NCBI RefSeq assembly: GCF_010365305.1
Contig: NZ_CP048279.1
Coordinates: forward strand, 930,001 to 994,000
Source of the DNA: Staphylococcus sp. MI 10-1553
GTDB lineage: Bacteria; Bacillota; Bacilli; Staphylococcales; Staphylococcaceae
Length of the DNA stretch: 64,000 nucleotides
Direction of reading: 5' to 3'
Below the pieces are notes generated by a model. The model searched no databases. It was not told the origin of the DNA and saw only the letters and a program-made list of their open reading frames with translations. The position numbers and the translations under genes are program-made. Positions 39,845 to 49,800 of the stretch are shown here, one piece after another (the first letter of the stretch is position 1; every line of letters starts with the position of its first letter).

Positions 39845-40111
39845 ATGGGTGAGTTTAAAAACCGAATCAATGTAACGATTAATAATCAAAACTATACGAT
39901 TTTAGGGGAAGACGATCCTGAACGCATTCGTTATGTCGCTGACTTAGTAGATGGTAAAATTCGAGAGTTGGGACGTAGAAACGCAGGACTTGATTCTGTG
40001 CGCAAAGCTGTACTAACTGCGGTCAATGTGATGCACGAACTCGTGTTATTAGAAGAAGAAAATGCACTGTTACGAGAAGAAATTCAACGTTTAAAACATA
40101 GAGGACACTAA
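39845..40111 (+). CDS. zapA: Cell division protein ZapA
   Basis: An 88-residue FtsZ-associated protein that stabilises Z-ring protofilaments. The N-terminal beta domain (NRINVTINNQNYTILGEDD) is followed by a coiled coil ending ELVLLEEENALLREEIQRL. The GTG at 39839 is in frame, but ATG 39845 has AGGTG seven bases before it. cvpA begins one base after the stop. Confidence 0.93.
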   Translation: MGEFKNRINVTINNQNYTILGEDDPERIRYVADLVDGKIRELGRRNAGLDSVRKAVLTAVNVMHELVLLEEENALLREEIQRLKHRGH

Positions 40112-40112
40112 T

Positions 40113-40634
40113 GTGTATCTACTATTTATTATAATCGTCTTGCTGTTTTTTGCAATGACAGGATTTCATAGAGGTTGGAAAGTCAGTACGTTACATTTGG
40201 GTAGTACATATTTTTCTTTATGGGTTGCAGCTCAATTTTATCAACCACTCAGTCATTATTTTAGGTTGTTTATTCCTTATCCACGAACTGTCGCATATGA
40301 TACCCAATTTGCTATGAATATCGCGCAACCAGAAATGCGGTTCAATTATGTTATCGTATTCCTTTTGCTTGTGTTGATTGTGAAAACGATGCTGTATTTT
40401 GCGATTGGCAGTTTTAATGGTGTGTTTGCATTGCAACGCCCCGGATGGTCCAGTAGAATAATAGGCGCATGTCTCGCTTGTTGTTCAGGTATCATTTTTA
40501 TCCATTTTACTTGTTATGTTACAGCATTGTATCCGAATGAGATGATACAATATGCACTTGCACAATCACAAGTAGCCCAATGGTTCATTAACGGTATTCC
40601 ATTTTTATCAGAATTTACATTGAATTTGAAATAA
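40113..40634 (+). CDS. cvpA: CvpA family membrane protein
   Basis: A 173-residue protein with four membrane segments typical of the CvpA (colicin V production) family. The family signature region lies in the first loop, FHRGWKVSTLHLGSTYFSLWVA in two parts. Its role outside E. coli is unclear. The start is GTG with AGAGGAC ahead; the overlapping ATG at 40111 is in another frame. It follows zapA by one base. Confidence 0.85.
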   Translation: MYLLFIIIVLLFFAMTGFHRGWKVSTLHLGSTYFSLWVAAQFYQPLSHYFRLFIPYPRTVAYDTQFAMNIAQPEMRFNYVIVFLLLVLIVKTMLYFAIGSFNGVFALQRPGWSSRIIGACLACCSGIIFIHFTCYVTALYPNEMIQYALAQSQVAQWFINGIPFLSEFTLNLK

Positions 40635-40644
40635 AACAGACGAA

Positions 40645-40692
40645 CGAGGCTGAGACTGATATGTGTTGTCACATGGTTTCACCCTCTTTTTT
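40645..40692 (+). terminator. Rho-independent terminator after cvpA
   Basis: GAGG, TGAGAC and ATGTG pair in order with CCTC, GTTTCA and CACAT across a small bulge, ahead of TTTTTT. Confidence 0.82.
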
Positions 40693-40706
40693 AATGAGGT
40701 GATGAG

Positions 40707-42416
40707 ATGACTAAGAAAGATGTTATTCGTTTATTAGAAGAAATCGCAACTTATATGGAGTTAAAGGGAGAAAATACGTTCAAAGTCTCTGCATATCGTA
40801 AAGCTGTCCAAAGTTTAGAAGCAGATGAACGTACAATGAATCAAATAGAAGATGTGACAGAATTAAAAAATATCGGCAAAGGTGTAGGTGAAGTCATCAA
40901 CACATTTTTAAAAACAGGGGAATCACCTACACTGAATGCCTTAAAAGAAGAAGTGCCTAGTGGTTTAATTCCATTATTGAAAATTAAAGGGCTTGGAAGT
41001 AAACGTATTGCACGACTCTATCAAGAACTCAATATTACGGATAAAGATTCATTTCAAAAAGCGGCTGAAAATCATGAAATTAGTGCATTAGACGGCTTTG
41101 GTAAGAAGACAGAAGAAAAATATATAGAAGCCGTTCGTGAGTTAGGTGCGAAAAAAGAGGCTTATCCGATTGACACGATGAAAGGATTAAACGCGCTCAT
41201 TACAAAGCATTTACAGTCGATAGAAGCGATAGAACGTTTTGAAGTGGCGGGTAGTTTTCGTCGTAAGAAAGAAATGAGTAAAGATTTAGACTATATTATT
41301 AGTACAAATGATCCGCTTGAAGTTCAACAGCAACTGTTAGCGATACCTGAAAAAATGGAAGAGGTCGCTGTTGGGAAGACTAAAGTATCACTGGAACTTG
41401 CCTTTGATGACGAAACCATTAGCGTTGATTTTCGTTTGATTGAACCTGCTGCATTTTATCATACGTTGCAACATTTTACGGGTTCTAAAGATCATAACAT
41501 TCGCATTCGTCAAATTGCGAAACAAACGAACGAAAAAGTAAGTGAATACGGCATCGAACAACCGGATGGCACATTACTACAGCTAGATAGTGAAGCGGCG
41601 ATTTATGAACATTTTGGCGTGAAATGGATGGCGCCAAGTATGCGTGAAGACGGTACAGAATTTGATAAAGATTTATCAGAAATTGTCACACTCGATGACA
41701 TTAATGGTGATATCCATATGCATACGACGGCGAGTGACGGTGCATTTTCATTGAGAGAAATGGTTGAAGCGAACATTAAAAAAGGCTACCAATTTATGTG
41801 TATTACGGATCACTCACAAAGTTTACGTGTGGCGAATGGTTTATCTGTTGAGCGCTTATTGAAACAAAATGAAGAGATTAAAAAGTTAAATGAAGAATAC
41901 TCAGAAATTGATATTTATTCGGGTACAGAAATGGATATTTTGCCTGATGGTCGTTTAGATTACGATGATGAAGTGCTCGCACAACTCGATTATGTCATTG
42001 CGGCGATTCACCAAAGTTTTAATCAATCAGAAGAAGAGATAATGAAGCGATTGGAAGCAGCATGTCGTAACCCTTATGTTCGCCACATTGCACATCCGAC
42101 TGGTCGTATTATCGGACGTCGCGAAGGTTATGCACCGAATATGACAAAGTTGATTGAGTTATGTCGTGAAACAGGGACAGTGCTTGAAATTAATGCGAAC
42201 CCGAAACGTTTAGATTTAAGTGCAGAAGTGTTACGACAAAATCCAGGTTTGAAAGTAACGATTAATACAGATGCGCATCATGTGGACCATTTAAACTTTA
42301 TGAATTACGGTATCGCTACAGCGCAAAAAGGCTTCGTCAAAAAAGAGGACGTGGTGAATGCGATGTCTCGAAAAGCATTCAAACAATTTATAACGCAACC
42401 CAAATCTGTTGAATAG
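40707..42416 (+). CDS. polX: DNA polymerase/3'-5' exonuclease PolX
   Basis: A 569-residue family X polymerase for base-excision and gap repair. Helix-hairpin-helix repeats (ELKNIGKGVGEVI and LKIKGLGSKRIARLY) come first. The nucleotidyltransferase palm follows (VAGSFRRKKEMSKDLDYII near residue 180). The C-terminal PHP nuclease domain starts at GDIHMHTTASDGAFS near residue 335 and retains HPTGR and NTDAHH metal ligands. It sits four bases from the mutS2 reading frame. Confidence 0.95.
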   Translation: MTKKDVIRLLEEIATYMELKGENTFKVSAYRKAVQSLEADERTMNQIEDVTELKNIGKGVGEVINTFLKTGESPTLNALKEEVPSGLIPLLKIKGLGSKRIARLYQELNITDKDSFQKAAENHEISALDGFGKKTEEKYIEAVRELGAKKEAYPIDTMKGLNALITKHLQSIEAIERFEVAGSFRRKKEMSKDLDYIISTNDPLEVQQQLLAIPEKMEEVAVGKTKVSLELAFDDETISVDFRLIEPAAFYHTLQHFTGSKDHNIRIRQIAKQTNEKVSEYGIEQPDGTLLQLDSEAAIYEHFGVKWMAPSMREDGTEFDKDLSEIVTLDDINGDIHMHTTASDGAFSLREMVEANIKKGYQFMCITDHSQSLRVANGLSVERLLKQNEEIKKLNEEYSEIDIYSGTEMDILPDGRLDYDDEVLAQLDYVIAAIHQSFNQSEEEIMKRLEAACRNPYVRHIAHPTGRIIGRREGYAPNMTKLIELCRETGTVLEINANPKRLDLSAEVLRQNPGLKVTINTDAHHVDHLNFMNYGIATAQKGFVKKEDVVNAMSRKAFKQFITQPKSVE

Positions 42417-42431
42417 AAATTGAGGGATTGG

Positions 42432-44780
42432 ATGAAACAAAAAACTTTAGAAATATTGGAATTTAATAAAGTTAAGTCATTGATTGAGCAAGAGGTCATC
42501 AGTGATTTAGCGATTGAAAAAGTAAAACAATTAGTGCCAGCGTCTGATTATGAGACGGTTGTCTATCAAATGAATGAAGTGGATGAAATTTCACAAATCT
42601 ACAATCAATATCGTTTGCCAAGTATGAGCGGTTTGTCACGCGTGCAACCGTATATTAAGCGTTCGCAAATTGGTGGGACATTGAACGTACAAGAACTGAA
42701 TGCGATTAAAGCGTTAATTCAAGTTCAAAATCAGTTTAAAACGTTTTATAACCAACTTGTAGAAGATGAAGAAACCATTAATTATGAAATTTTGAATGGG
42801 CAGATGCAGCAGTTACCTGTATTGACGCATTTATACCAATCAATTCATCAAAAGTGTGATATGCAAGACTTATATGATTCTGCAAGTATGGAGTTACAGT
42901 CGATTCGGAGCCGGATTGCTAAAACGAATCAACGTGTCCGTGCACAATTAGATCGTATGGTGAAGTCCACAAGTAATCAGAAAAAGTTATCCGATGCAAT
43001 TGTGACGGTGAGAAATGAGCGCAATGTTATTCCTGTGCGTGCAGAGTATCGCCAAGATTTTAACGGGATTGTACATGATCAATCTGCTTCAGGTCAAACG
43101 CTATATATCGAACCTTCTGCAGTGGTCGAGTTGAACAATCAAATCAGTCGTCTAAGCAGCGAGGAAGCAACGGAAGTTCAACGTATTCTTGCTGAGTTAA
43201 CGGCCGAAGTAGCAGAAGAAGCTGAAGCATGTCTTATCTCTGAACAAGTGATGGGTCATTTAGATTTTCTTATTGGGAAAGCGCGGTATGCTGCTAAAAT
43301 TAAAGGGACAAAACCGACATTTTCAGAACAACGCCAAGTGTATTTGCCGAAAGCATTTCACCCGTTACTGGACCGAGAAACGGTAGTGGCGAATACGATT
43401 GAATTTGAGTCGTCTATTCAAACTGTCATTATTACCGGTCCGAACACTGGTGGTAAAACAGTCACATTGAAAACGTTAGGCTTAATTATTCTGATGGCGC
43501 AGTCTGGCTTGTTAATTCCAACGTTAGACGGCAGTCAGTTAAGCGTGTTTGATAACGTCTTTTGTGACATTGGTGATGAACAGTCGATTGAGCAATCATT
43601 GTCTACATTTTCTTCTCATATGAAAACGATTGTGAATATTTTAGAAGAAGCCAATGATAAAAGCCTGATTTTATTTGATGAGCTTGGTGCTGGGACTGAT
43701 CCGAGTGAAGGTGCGGCACTCGCGATGAGTATTTTAGATCACGTACATGGTATGGGTGCGCTTGTTATGGCAACGACGCACTATCCTGAATTGAAAGCGT
43801 ACAGTTACAATCGCGAAGGTGTCATGAATGCAAGTGTGGAATTTGATGTGGACACTTTAAGCCCGACTTACAAACTTTTAATGGGTGTGCCAGGGCGTTC
43901 GAATGCATTTGATATATCGAAACGTTTAGGCCTCGGTTTAAAAATCATTAATCATGCGAAATCCATGATTGGTCAAGATGAACAAGAAATTAATGAAATG
44001 ATTGCGTCGCTCGAAAAAAATGCGAAACGTGTGGATGATCAACGAATTGAACTTGATCGACTTGTCCGTGAAGCTTCACAAATTCATAATGACTTATCGC
44101 GTGCATATGAACAGTATCAAAATATGGCATCCCGTTTAATTGAAGAAGCAAAAGATAAGGCGAATCAGCGTGTCAAAGCAGCGATGGAAGAAGCGGATGA
44201 TATTTTAAAATCGTTACGTGACATGCGCGATCAAAAAGGTGCTGAAGTAAAAGAACACGAGCTCATTGATCAACGTAAACGCCTAGAAGATCAATATGAA
44301 GCGAAATCAATTAAACAAAACGTGCAAAAGCAAAAATGGGATGAAATTAAAGCAGGTGACGAAGTAAAAGTACTTTCTTATGGTCAAAAAGGGGAAGTGC
44401 TTGAAGTGTTGAGTGATGAAGAAGTGGTCGTTCAAATGGGCATTATTAAAATGAAATTACCATTAAGTGACCTTGAGAAAAAAGAAAAGGCAAAAGAGCA
44501 ACCGAAAAAAGTCGTCACACGTACGAATCGTTCCACTGTAAAAATGGAACTGGATTTAAGAGGCTATCGTTACGATGAAGCGATGGTTGCACTCGATCAG
44601 TATCTTGATCAAGCCGTGCTCAGTAACTATGAAGATGTTTATATTATTCACGGTAAAGGGACGGGTGCATTACAAAAAGGCGTGCAACAACATTTGCAAC
44701 GTCATAAAAGTGTTGCTACGTTCAGAGGTGGCATGCCAAGTGAAGGTGGATTTGGAGTCACAGTCGCAACATTGAAATAA
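42432..44780 (+). CDS. mutS2: MutS2 endonuclease/ribosome rescue ATPase
   Basis: A 782-residue MutS2. The core and clamp are followed by an ABC-type ATPase with Walker [14 protein letters not shown] near residue 335 and Walker [23 protein letters not shown] region comes next ([18 protein letters not shown]), then a C-terminal Smr domain beginning [12 protein letters not shown] with [12 protein letters not shown]. Roles in suppressing homologous recombination and in splitting collided ribosomes are known in relatives. The ATG at 42432 is chosen because GAGGG lies just before it, and the length matches the family. Confidence 0.95.
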   Translation: MKQKTLEILEFNKVKSLIEQEVISDLAIEKVKQLVPASDYETVVYQMNEVDEISQIYNQYRLPSMSGLSRVQPYIKRSQIGGTLNVQELNAIKALIQVQNQFKTFYNQLVEDEETINYEILNGQMQQLPVLTHLYQSIHQKCDMQDLYDSASMELQSIRSRIAKTNQRVRAQLDRMVKSTSNQKKLSDAIVTVRNERNVIPVRAEYRQDFNGIVHDQSASGQTLYIEPSAVVELNNQISRLSSEEATEVQRILAELTAEVAEEAEACLISEQVMGHLDFLIGKARYAAKIKGTKPTFSEQRQVYLPKAFHPLLDRETVVANTIEFESSIQTVIITGPNTGGKTVTLKTLGLIILMAQSGLLIPTLDGSQLSVFDNVFCDIGDEQSIEQSLSTFSSHMKTIVNILEEANDKSLILFDELGAGTDPSEGAALAMSILDHVHGMGALVMATTHYPELKAYSYNREGVMNASVEFDVDTLSPTYKLLMGVPGRSNAFDISKRLGLGLKIINHAKSMIGQDEQEINEMIASLEKNAKRVDDQRIELDRLVREASQIHNDLSRAYEQYQNMASRLIEEAKDKANQRVKAAMEEADDILKSLRDMRDQKGAEVKEHELIDQRKRLEDQYEAKSIKQNVQKQKWDEIKAGDEVKVLSYGQKGEVLEVLSDEEVVVQMGIIKMKLPLSDLEKKEKAKEQPKKVVTRTNRSTVKMELDLRGYRYDEAMVALDQYLDQAVLSNYEDVYIIHGKGTGALQKGVQQHLQRHKSVATFRGGMPSEGGFGVTVATLK

Positions 44781-44813
44781 TTGAGCAATGATAATGAAAT
44801 CATGCATACAATT

Positions 44814-44822
44814 TGTTATAAT
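44814..44822 (+). promoter_or_regulatory. Extended -10 promoter of trxA
   Basis: TGTTATAAT is an ideal extended -10 element 36 bases ahead of the trxA start. No good -35 is seen, which fits the extended class. Confidence 0.65.
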
Positions 44823-44858
44823 TTTAACATCACACGATATTTAAGGAGGAAACTTCCT

Positions 44859-45173
44859 ATGGCAATAATAGAAGTGAAAGATTCTAATTTTGACGAACAA
44901 ATTCAATCAGGTGTTAAGTTAGTAGACTTTTGGGCAACTTGGTGTGGCCCATGTAAAATGATTGCACCTGTATTAGAAGATTTAGCAGGTGACTACGAAG
45001 GTAAAGCTGACATTTTAAAATTAGATGTTGACCAAAACCAAGCAACAGCAGCAAAATTTGAAGTTATGAGTATTCCAACATTAATCGTATTTAAAGACGG
45101 TCAACCAGTAGACAAAGTTGTTGGATTCCAACCAAAAGAAAACTTAGCACAAGTATTGGATAAACACGTATAA
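44859..45173 (+). CDS. trxA: Thioredoxin
   Basis: A 104-residue redox protein with the active site FWATWCGPCKM and the cis-proline segment SIPTLIVFKDG. It reduces protein disulfides with thioredoxin reductase. The frame is open back to 44781, but ATG 44859 has AAGGAGG at the right distance and is the family start. A terminator-like hairpin follows at 45310. Confidence 0.97.
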   Translation: MAIIEVKDSNFDEQIQSGVKLVDFWATWCGPCKMIAPVLEDLAGDYEGKADILKLDVDQNQATAAKFEVMSIPTLIVFKDGQPVDKVVGFQPKENLAQVLDKHV

Positions 45174-45251
45174 TCTCATATTCACTTTTATTAAAATAAA
45201 TGAATTTAAAAAGTTAGAATATCAAATTACAGTTATTTTATTAAATGGAAA

Positions 45252-45303
45252 GCGCAGTCGGTGATAAGTGACTCCGCGTGCTTGTAAATATGAAGTGAGT
45301 CAC
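45252..45303 (+). other. Overlapping alternative hairpins between trxA and uvrC
   Basis: GCGCAGTC (45252-45259) can pair with GACTCCGC (45270-45277). The same GTGACTC (45268-45274) can instead pair perfectly with GAGTCAC (45297-45303). The two folds exclude each other, as in attenuators, and a terminator-like hairpin lies just downstream. No known riboswitch class was recognised. Confidence 0.35.
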
Positions 45304-45309
45304 CGTTGC

Positions 45310-45361
45310 GGGAGTGAAACAGTCATTGAAGTATTGCTATGACGTTCGTTTCACTCCTTTT
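45310..45361 (+). terminator. Terminator-like hairpin after trxA
   Basis: GGAGTGAAAC pairs perfectly with GTTTCACTCC, with GTCAT/ATGAC inside, followed by TTTTC. Confidence 0.75.
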
Positions 45362-45435
45362 CGTTGTTTGAAATTACGATGGTGTTATTTGACGAGGATG
45401 TTTAAGGTAGGAGATGTAAAGAAGGTGAATGATGC

Positions 45436-47223
45436 ATGGAGGAGACCCAAAGTCGAATTAAACAAAAGCTAGGCGTTTTACCGATGGAGCCGGGTTGTTA
45501 TTTAATGAAAGATCGGCAAAACCAAGTGATATATGTTGGGAAAGCGAAAAAGCTAAGAAATCGTGTGCGGTCTTATTTTACAGGAGCTCATGATACAAAG
45601 ACGACGCGTTTAGTGCGAGAGATTGTTGATTTTGAATATATCGTGACCTCAAGTGAAACGGAATCATTGTTGCTTGAGCTGAATTTAATTAAAAAATACC
45701 AACCGCGCTATAATATTTTACTCAAAGATGACAAGAGCTATCCTTTTATAAAAATCACGAAAGAACGCCATCCGAAATTAATTGTGACGCGAACAGTGCG
45801 TAAAGGGAGTGGGAAATATTTCGGTCCTTATCCGAATGCCTACTCCGCACATGAAACGAAGAAGTTGTTAGATCGTATTTATCCATTTCGAAAATGTGAT
45901 AAAATGCCAGACCGCTTATGTTTGTATTATCATATTGGGCAATGTTTAGGGCCGTGTGTTTATCCCGTTCAGCAAAATGAATATGAGCGCATGACGAAAG
46001 AAATCACCGAATTTTTGAATGGTGAAGATAAGACCATCTTAAAAAATTTAGAAGAGAAAATGGTCAAGGCGAGTGAAAATTTAGAGTTCGAGCAGGCGAA
46101 AGAATATCGTGATTTGATTCAACACGTGAATAATTTGACGAAAAAACAAAAAATTATGTCTGTCGATCAAACGGTGCGAGATGTATTTGGCTATTATGTC
46201 AATAAAGGTTGGATGTGTATTCAAGTGTTCTTTATTCGACAAGGGAATTTGATTGAACGTGAAGCGACGATGTTTCCGTTACAACAAACGCCTGAAGAAG
46301 AATTTTATACATTTATCGGTCAATTTTATCAACTGAATCAACATTTTTTACCTAAAGAAGTGCACATTCCGAAACAATTAGATGTAGAAATGGTGCATTC
46401 TGTCGTGGATACGAACATCGTCACACCGCAACGAGGACAGAAAAAGCAATTAGTGGATATGGCAAATAAAAATGCGCGTATTTCATTAGAGAATAAATTT
46501 GAACTGATTGCGCGTGATGAATCTCGTACGGTGAAAGCAATTGAACAACTTGGTGATGCGATGGGGATACAAACACCGATTCGTATTGAAGCTTTCGATA
46601 ACTCTAACATTCAAGGTGTGGACCCTGTATCAGCAATGGTGAGCTTTGTAGACGGGAAACCGGATAAAAAAGGGTATCGTAAATATAAGATTAAATCTGT
46701 TGAAGGGCCAGATGATTATAAATCGATGCAAGAAGCCGTACGTCGCCGTTATACACGTGTACTGAATGAAGGATTACCGTTGCCAGACTTAATTATTGTT
46801 GACGGTGGGAAAGGTCACATGTCGAGTGTGACTGATGTCCTTGAAAATGAACTTGGATTAGACATTCCTATTGCAGGTCTTGCGAAAAATGATAAACATC
46901 AAACGTCAGAATTATTATATGGAGAATCAGCACAAGTAGTCCCATTAAAGAAAAACAGTCAAGCGTTCTATTTATTACAACGCATTCAAGATGAAGTCCA
47001 TCGATTCGCGATTACTTTCCATCGTCAAACACGACAAAAGACTGGACTACGCTCGATTTTAGATCAAGTTGAAGGTATTGGTCCAAAACGGAAGACAAAA
47101 TTATTGCGTACATTTGGTTCAATTAAAAAAATGCGTGAAGCATCTGTAGAGACACTACAAGAGGCGGGATTGCCGAAAAAAACGGCTGAGGTCCTTTTTA
47201 AAACATTGCAAGAGGAAGGCTAG
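45436..47223 (+). CDS. uvrC: Excinuclease ABC subunit C
   Basis: A 595-residue dual-incision nuclease of nucleotide excision repair. The N-terminal GIY-YIG domain ([20 protein letters not shown]), the UVR helix pair ([20 protein letters not shown]), an RNase H-like domain ([11 protein letters not shown] to IIVDGGKGH) and C-terminal helix-hairpin-helix repeats ([18 protein letters not shown]) are all present. AAGGTG precedes the ATG by eight bases. The length is normal. Confidence 0.96.
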   Translation: MEETQSRIKQKLGVLPMEPGCYLMKDRQNQVIYVGKAKKLRNRVRSYFTGAHDTKTTRLVREIVDFEYIVTSSETESLLLELNLIKKYQPRYNILLKDDKSYPFIKITKERHPKLIVTRTVRKGSGKYFGPYPNAYSAHETKKLLDRIYPFRKCDKMPDRLCLYYHIGQCLGPCVYPVQQNEYERMTKEITEFLNGEDKTILKNLEEKMVKASENLEFEQAKEYRDLIQHVNNLTKKQKIMSVDQTVRDVFGYYVNKGWMCIQVFFIRQGNLIEREATMFPLQQTPEEEFYTFIGQFYQLNQHFLPKEVHIPKQLDVEMVHSVVDTNIVTPQRGQKKQLVDMANKNARISLENKFELIARDESRTVKAIEQLGDAMGIQTPIRIEAFDNSNIQGVDPVSAMVSFVDGKPDKKGYRKYKIKSVEGPDDYKSMQEAVRRRYTRVLNEGLPLPDLIIVDGGKGHMSSVTDVLENELGLDIPIAGLAKNDKHQTSELLYGESAQVVPLKKNSQAFYLLQRIQDEVHRFAITFHRQTRQKTGLRSILDQVEGIGPKRKTKLLRTFGSIKKMREASVETLQEAGLPKKTAEVLFKTLQEEG

Positions 47224-47231
47224 ATAAATTC

Positions 47232-47256
47232 GGGTATGAGAATCATTCTCATACCC
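47232..47256. promoter_or_regulatory. Perfect palindrome containing a Fur-type box upstream of sdhCAB
   Basis: TGAGAATCATTCTCA at 47237-47251 fits the 7-1-7 heptad-repeat Fur/PerR/Zur box of Bacillales, closest to Fur. The dyad extends by GGGTA/TACCC to 12 bases per arm. It lies 8 bases after the uvrC stop and about 135 before sdhC. As RNA it could also form a hairpin, but no T-run follows. Confidence 0.7.
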
Positions 47257-47260
47257 AAAT

Positions 47261-47281
47261 TTGTCACAATTAATGTTACAA
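47261..47281. promoter_or_regulatory. Second inverted repeat upstream of sdhC
   Basis: TTGTCAC and GTTACAA flank AATTAAT, giving eight of ten symmetric pairs. It follows the Fur-type box by four bases and may cover the sdh promoter. The TTGT...ACAA ends resemble redox-regulator sites, but the spacing fits none exactly. Confidence 0.35.
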
Positions 47282-47389
47282 TAATAGAGAGTTGATTTCT
47301 TTTTTTTTACATGATATGCAAACGTTTTCTCGACAGCCAACTACAAAAAGAAATCAAAAAAATTAATAGTATTGCAGGGGGGACTTCCT

Positions 47390-48001
47390 TTGGCACATTC
47401 AAAGAACCAATTCTACCTTAGACGTTTACATTCGTTACTTGGTGTCATTCCGTTAGGTGGCTTTTTACTCGTTCACTTAATGGTTAACCATCAAGCAACT
47501 CAAGGGGTGGAAGCATTTAATAAGGCGGCAGGCGTGATGGAGTCGCTACCATTTTTATATGCTTTAGAGATTATCATGATCTATATTCCAATTTTGTATC
47601 ATGCAGTCTACGGCGTACATATCGCGTTTACAGCTAGTCACAACATCGGGCATCATTCGTATATGCGAAATTGGATGTTCTTATTTCAACGTATTTCGGG
47701 CATTTTAACGTTTATTTTCGTAATGATTCACATGTGGCAAACACGCATTCAAAAGTTTTTTGGCCAAGAAGTGAACTACGATATGGTACATGATATCGTA
47801 TCGAATCCTATTTGGTTAGTGTTCTACATCGTATGTATCATTGCGGTGGTATTCCATTTCTCAAATGGTTTATGGTCATTTTTAGTAACTTGGGGCATTT
47901 TGCAATCACCAAAATCACAAAAAGTATTCACTTGGGTATCACTTGTCATCTTTATTGTGGTGACATACATCGGTGTAAGTGCAATTTTAGCTTTCGTATA
48001 A
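47390..48001 (+). CDS. sdhC: Succinate dehydrogenase cytochrome b558 subunit
   Basis: A 203-residue membrane anchor with five helices that binds two b hemes and passes electrons to menaquinone. Heme-ligand histidines lie in RRLHSLLG, LLVHLMVNHQ, LYHAVYGVHI and MIHMWQTR. The start is TTG (TTG GCA CAT TCA), with GGGGGG seven bases before it and alignment with family N termini. It heads sdhCAB. Confidence 0.95.
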   Translation: MAHSKNQFYLRRLHSLLGVIPLGGFLLVHLMVNHQATQGVEAFNKAAGVMESLPFLYALEIIMIYIPILYHAVYGVHIAFTASHNIGHHSYMRNWMFLFQRISGILTFIFVMIHMWQTRIQKFFGQEVNYDMVHDIVSNPIWLVFYIVCIIAVVFHFSNGLWSFLVTWGILQSPKSQKVFTWVSLVIFIVVTYIGVSAILAFV

Positions 48002-48033
48002 ACGTTTAATCATTTCAGGGGAGTGACAATTCT

Positions 48034-49800
48034 ATGGCAGAGAAGAAAATTATTGTTGTCGGAGGCGGTCTTGCCGGTTTAATGTCAACAATTAAAGCAG
48101 CGGAACAAGGGGCACATGTTGATTTGTTCTCGATTGTTCCAGTAAAACGCTCTCACTCAGTATGTGCACAGGGCGGTATTAACGGAGCGGTAAATACAAA
48201 AGGTGAAGGTGACTCTCCGTGGGTTCATTTTGATGACACAGTTTACGGTGGAGACTTCTTAGCGGATCAACCGCCTGTTAAAGCAATGACTGAAGCAGCA
48301 CCACAAATCATCCATTTATTAGACCGTATGGGTGTCATGTTTAACCGTACAGCTGAAGGACTTTTAGATTTCCGTCGTTTCGGTGGAACATTACATCACA
48401 GAACTGCATTCGCAGGGGCAACGACAGGTCAACAATTATTATATGCATTAGATGAACAAGTGCGTAGTTATGAAGTGGATGGACTTGTTACAAAATATGA
48501 AGGATGGGAATTTTTAGGTATCGTAAAAGATGATGACAATGCGGCACGTGGTATTGTCGCGCAAAACATCACAACTTCTGAAATTCAATCTTTCGGTTCT
48601 GATGCAGTCATTATGGCAACTGGTGGTCCAGGTATCATTTTCGGTAAGACGACAAACTCTATGATCAACACAGGATCAGCTGCGTCTATCGTATATCAAC
48701 AAGGGGTCAAATACGGTAACGGTGAGTTTATCCAAATTCACCCAACAGCCATTCCTGGTGACGATAAATTACGTTTAATGAGTGAATCAGCACGTGGTGA
48801 AGGTGGCCGTATTTGGACGTATAAAGACGGTAAACCTTGGTATTTCTTAGAAGAGAAGTATCCTGATTATGGTAATTTAGTTCCTCGTGATATTGCGACA
48901 CGTGAAATTTTCGATGTCTGTGTGAATCAAAAGCTCGGTATTAACGGTGAAAACATGGTATATCTTGATTTATCACACAAAGATCCACATGAATTAGACG
49001 TAAAACTAGGTGGTATCATCGAAATTTACGAAAAATTCACAGGTGACGATCCACGTAAAGTACCAATGAAAATCTTCCCAGCAGTACATTACTCAATGGG
49101 TGGTCTATATGTAGATTATGATCAAATGACGAACATTGACGGTTTATTTGCAGCAGGGGAATGTGATTTCTCACAACACGGTGGTAACCGTTTAGGTGCC
49201 AACTCGTTATTGTCAGCGATTTATGGTGGTACTGTTGCAGGACCAAATGCTGTTAAATATGTAGAAAACATTGAAAAGTCATACGTTGACATGGATGACA
49301 GCATGTATCAAAAACGTGTGGATGAAGAACAAGCACGTTTTGACAAGTTGTTAAACATGAAAGGTTCTGAAAACGCATATAAATTGCATCGTGAACTTGG
49401 TGAAATTATGACAGCGAATGTTACAGTAGTTCGTCATAATGACAAATTGTTAGAAACTGACAAGAAAATTGTTGAATTGATGAAACGTTACCAAGATATT
49501 GACATGGAAGATACATCGCAATGGAGTAACCAAGCCGTATTCTTCACACGTCAATTGTGGAACATGCTTGTGTTGGCGCGCGTAATTACAATCGGTGCTT
49601 ATAATCGTAATGAATCTCGTGGTGCGCACTATAAGCCAGAATTCCCAGAAAGAAATGACGATGAGTGGTTAAAACACACATTAGCTGAATATAAAGGTCC
49701 AGATGCACCACCAGAATTTACTTACAAACCTGTTGATGTCAGCTTAATCCCACCTCGTAAACGTGACTACACAAGTAAGTCAAAAGGGGGTAAAAAATAA
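48034..49800 (+). CDS. sdhA: Succinate dehydrogenase flavoprotein subunit
   Basis: A 588-residue subunit with covalent FAD that oxidises succinate to fumarate. FAD-binding VVGGGLAGLMSTIKAAE is at the N terminus, the HSVCAQGGINGAVN segment holds the flavin-linked His, and HRTAFAGATTGQQL and SARGEGGRIW form the active site. GGGGAGTG precedes the start. It overlaps the sdhB start by one base. Confidence 0.97.
   Translation: MAEKKIIVVGGGLAGLMSTIKAAEQGAHVDLFSIVPVKRSHSVCAQGGINGAVNTKGEGDSPWVHFDDTVYGGDFLADQPPVKAMTEAAPQIIHLLDRMGVMFNRTAEGLLDFRRFGGTLHHRTAFAGATTGQQLLYALDEQVRSYEVDGLVTKYEGWEFLGIVKDDDNAARGIVAQNITTSEIQSFGSDAVIMATGGPGIIFGKTTNSMINTGSAASIVYQQGVKYGNGEFIQIHPTAIPGDDKLRLMSESARGEGGRIWTYKDGKPWYFLEEKYPDYGNLVPRDIATREIFDVCVNQKLGINGENMVYLDLSHKDPHELDVKLGGIIEIYEKFTGDDPRKVPMKIFPAVHYSMGGLYVDYDQMTNIDGLFAAGECDFSQHGGNRLGANSLLSAIYGGTVAGPNAVKYVENIEKSYVDMDDSMYQKRVDEEQARFDKLLNMKGSENAYKLHRELGEIMTANVTVVRHNDKLLETDKKIVELMKRYQDIDMEDTSQWSNQAVFFTRQLWNMLVLARVITIGAYNRNESRGAHYKPEFPERNDDEWLKHTLAEYKGPDAPPEFTYKPVDVSLIPPRKRDYTSKSKGGKK

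Noticed and set aside
47232..47256. Palindrome read as an ordinary terminator of uvrC
   Set aside because: No T-run follows and the stem leaves almost no loop, so a protein-binding site fits better, although weak termination is not excluded.
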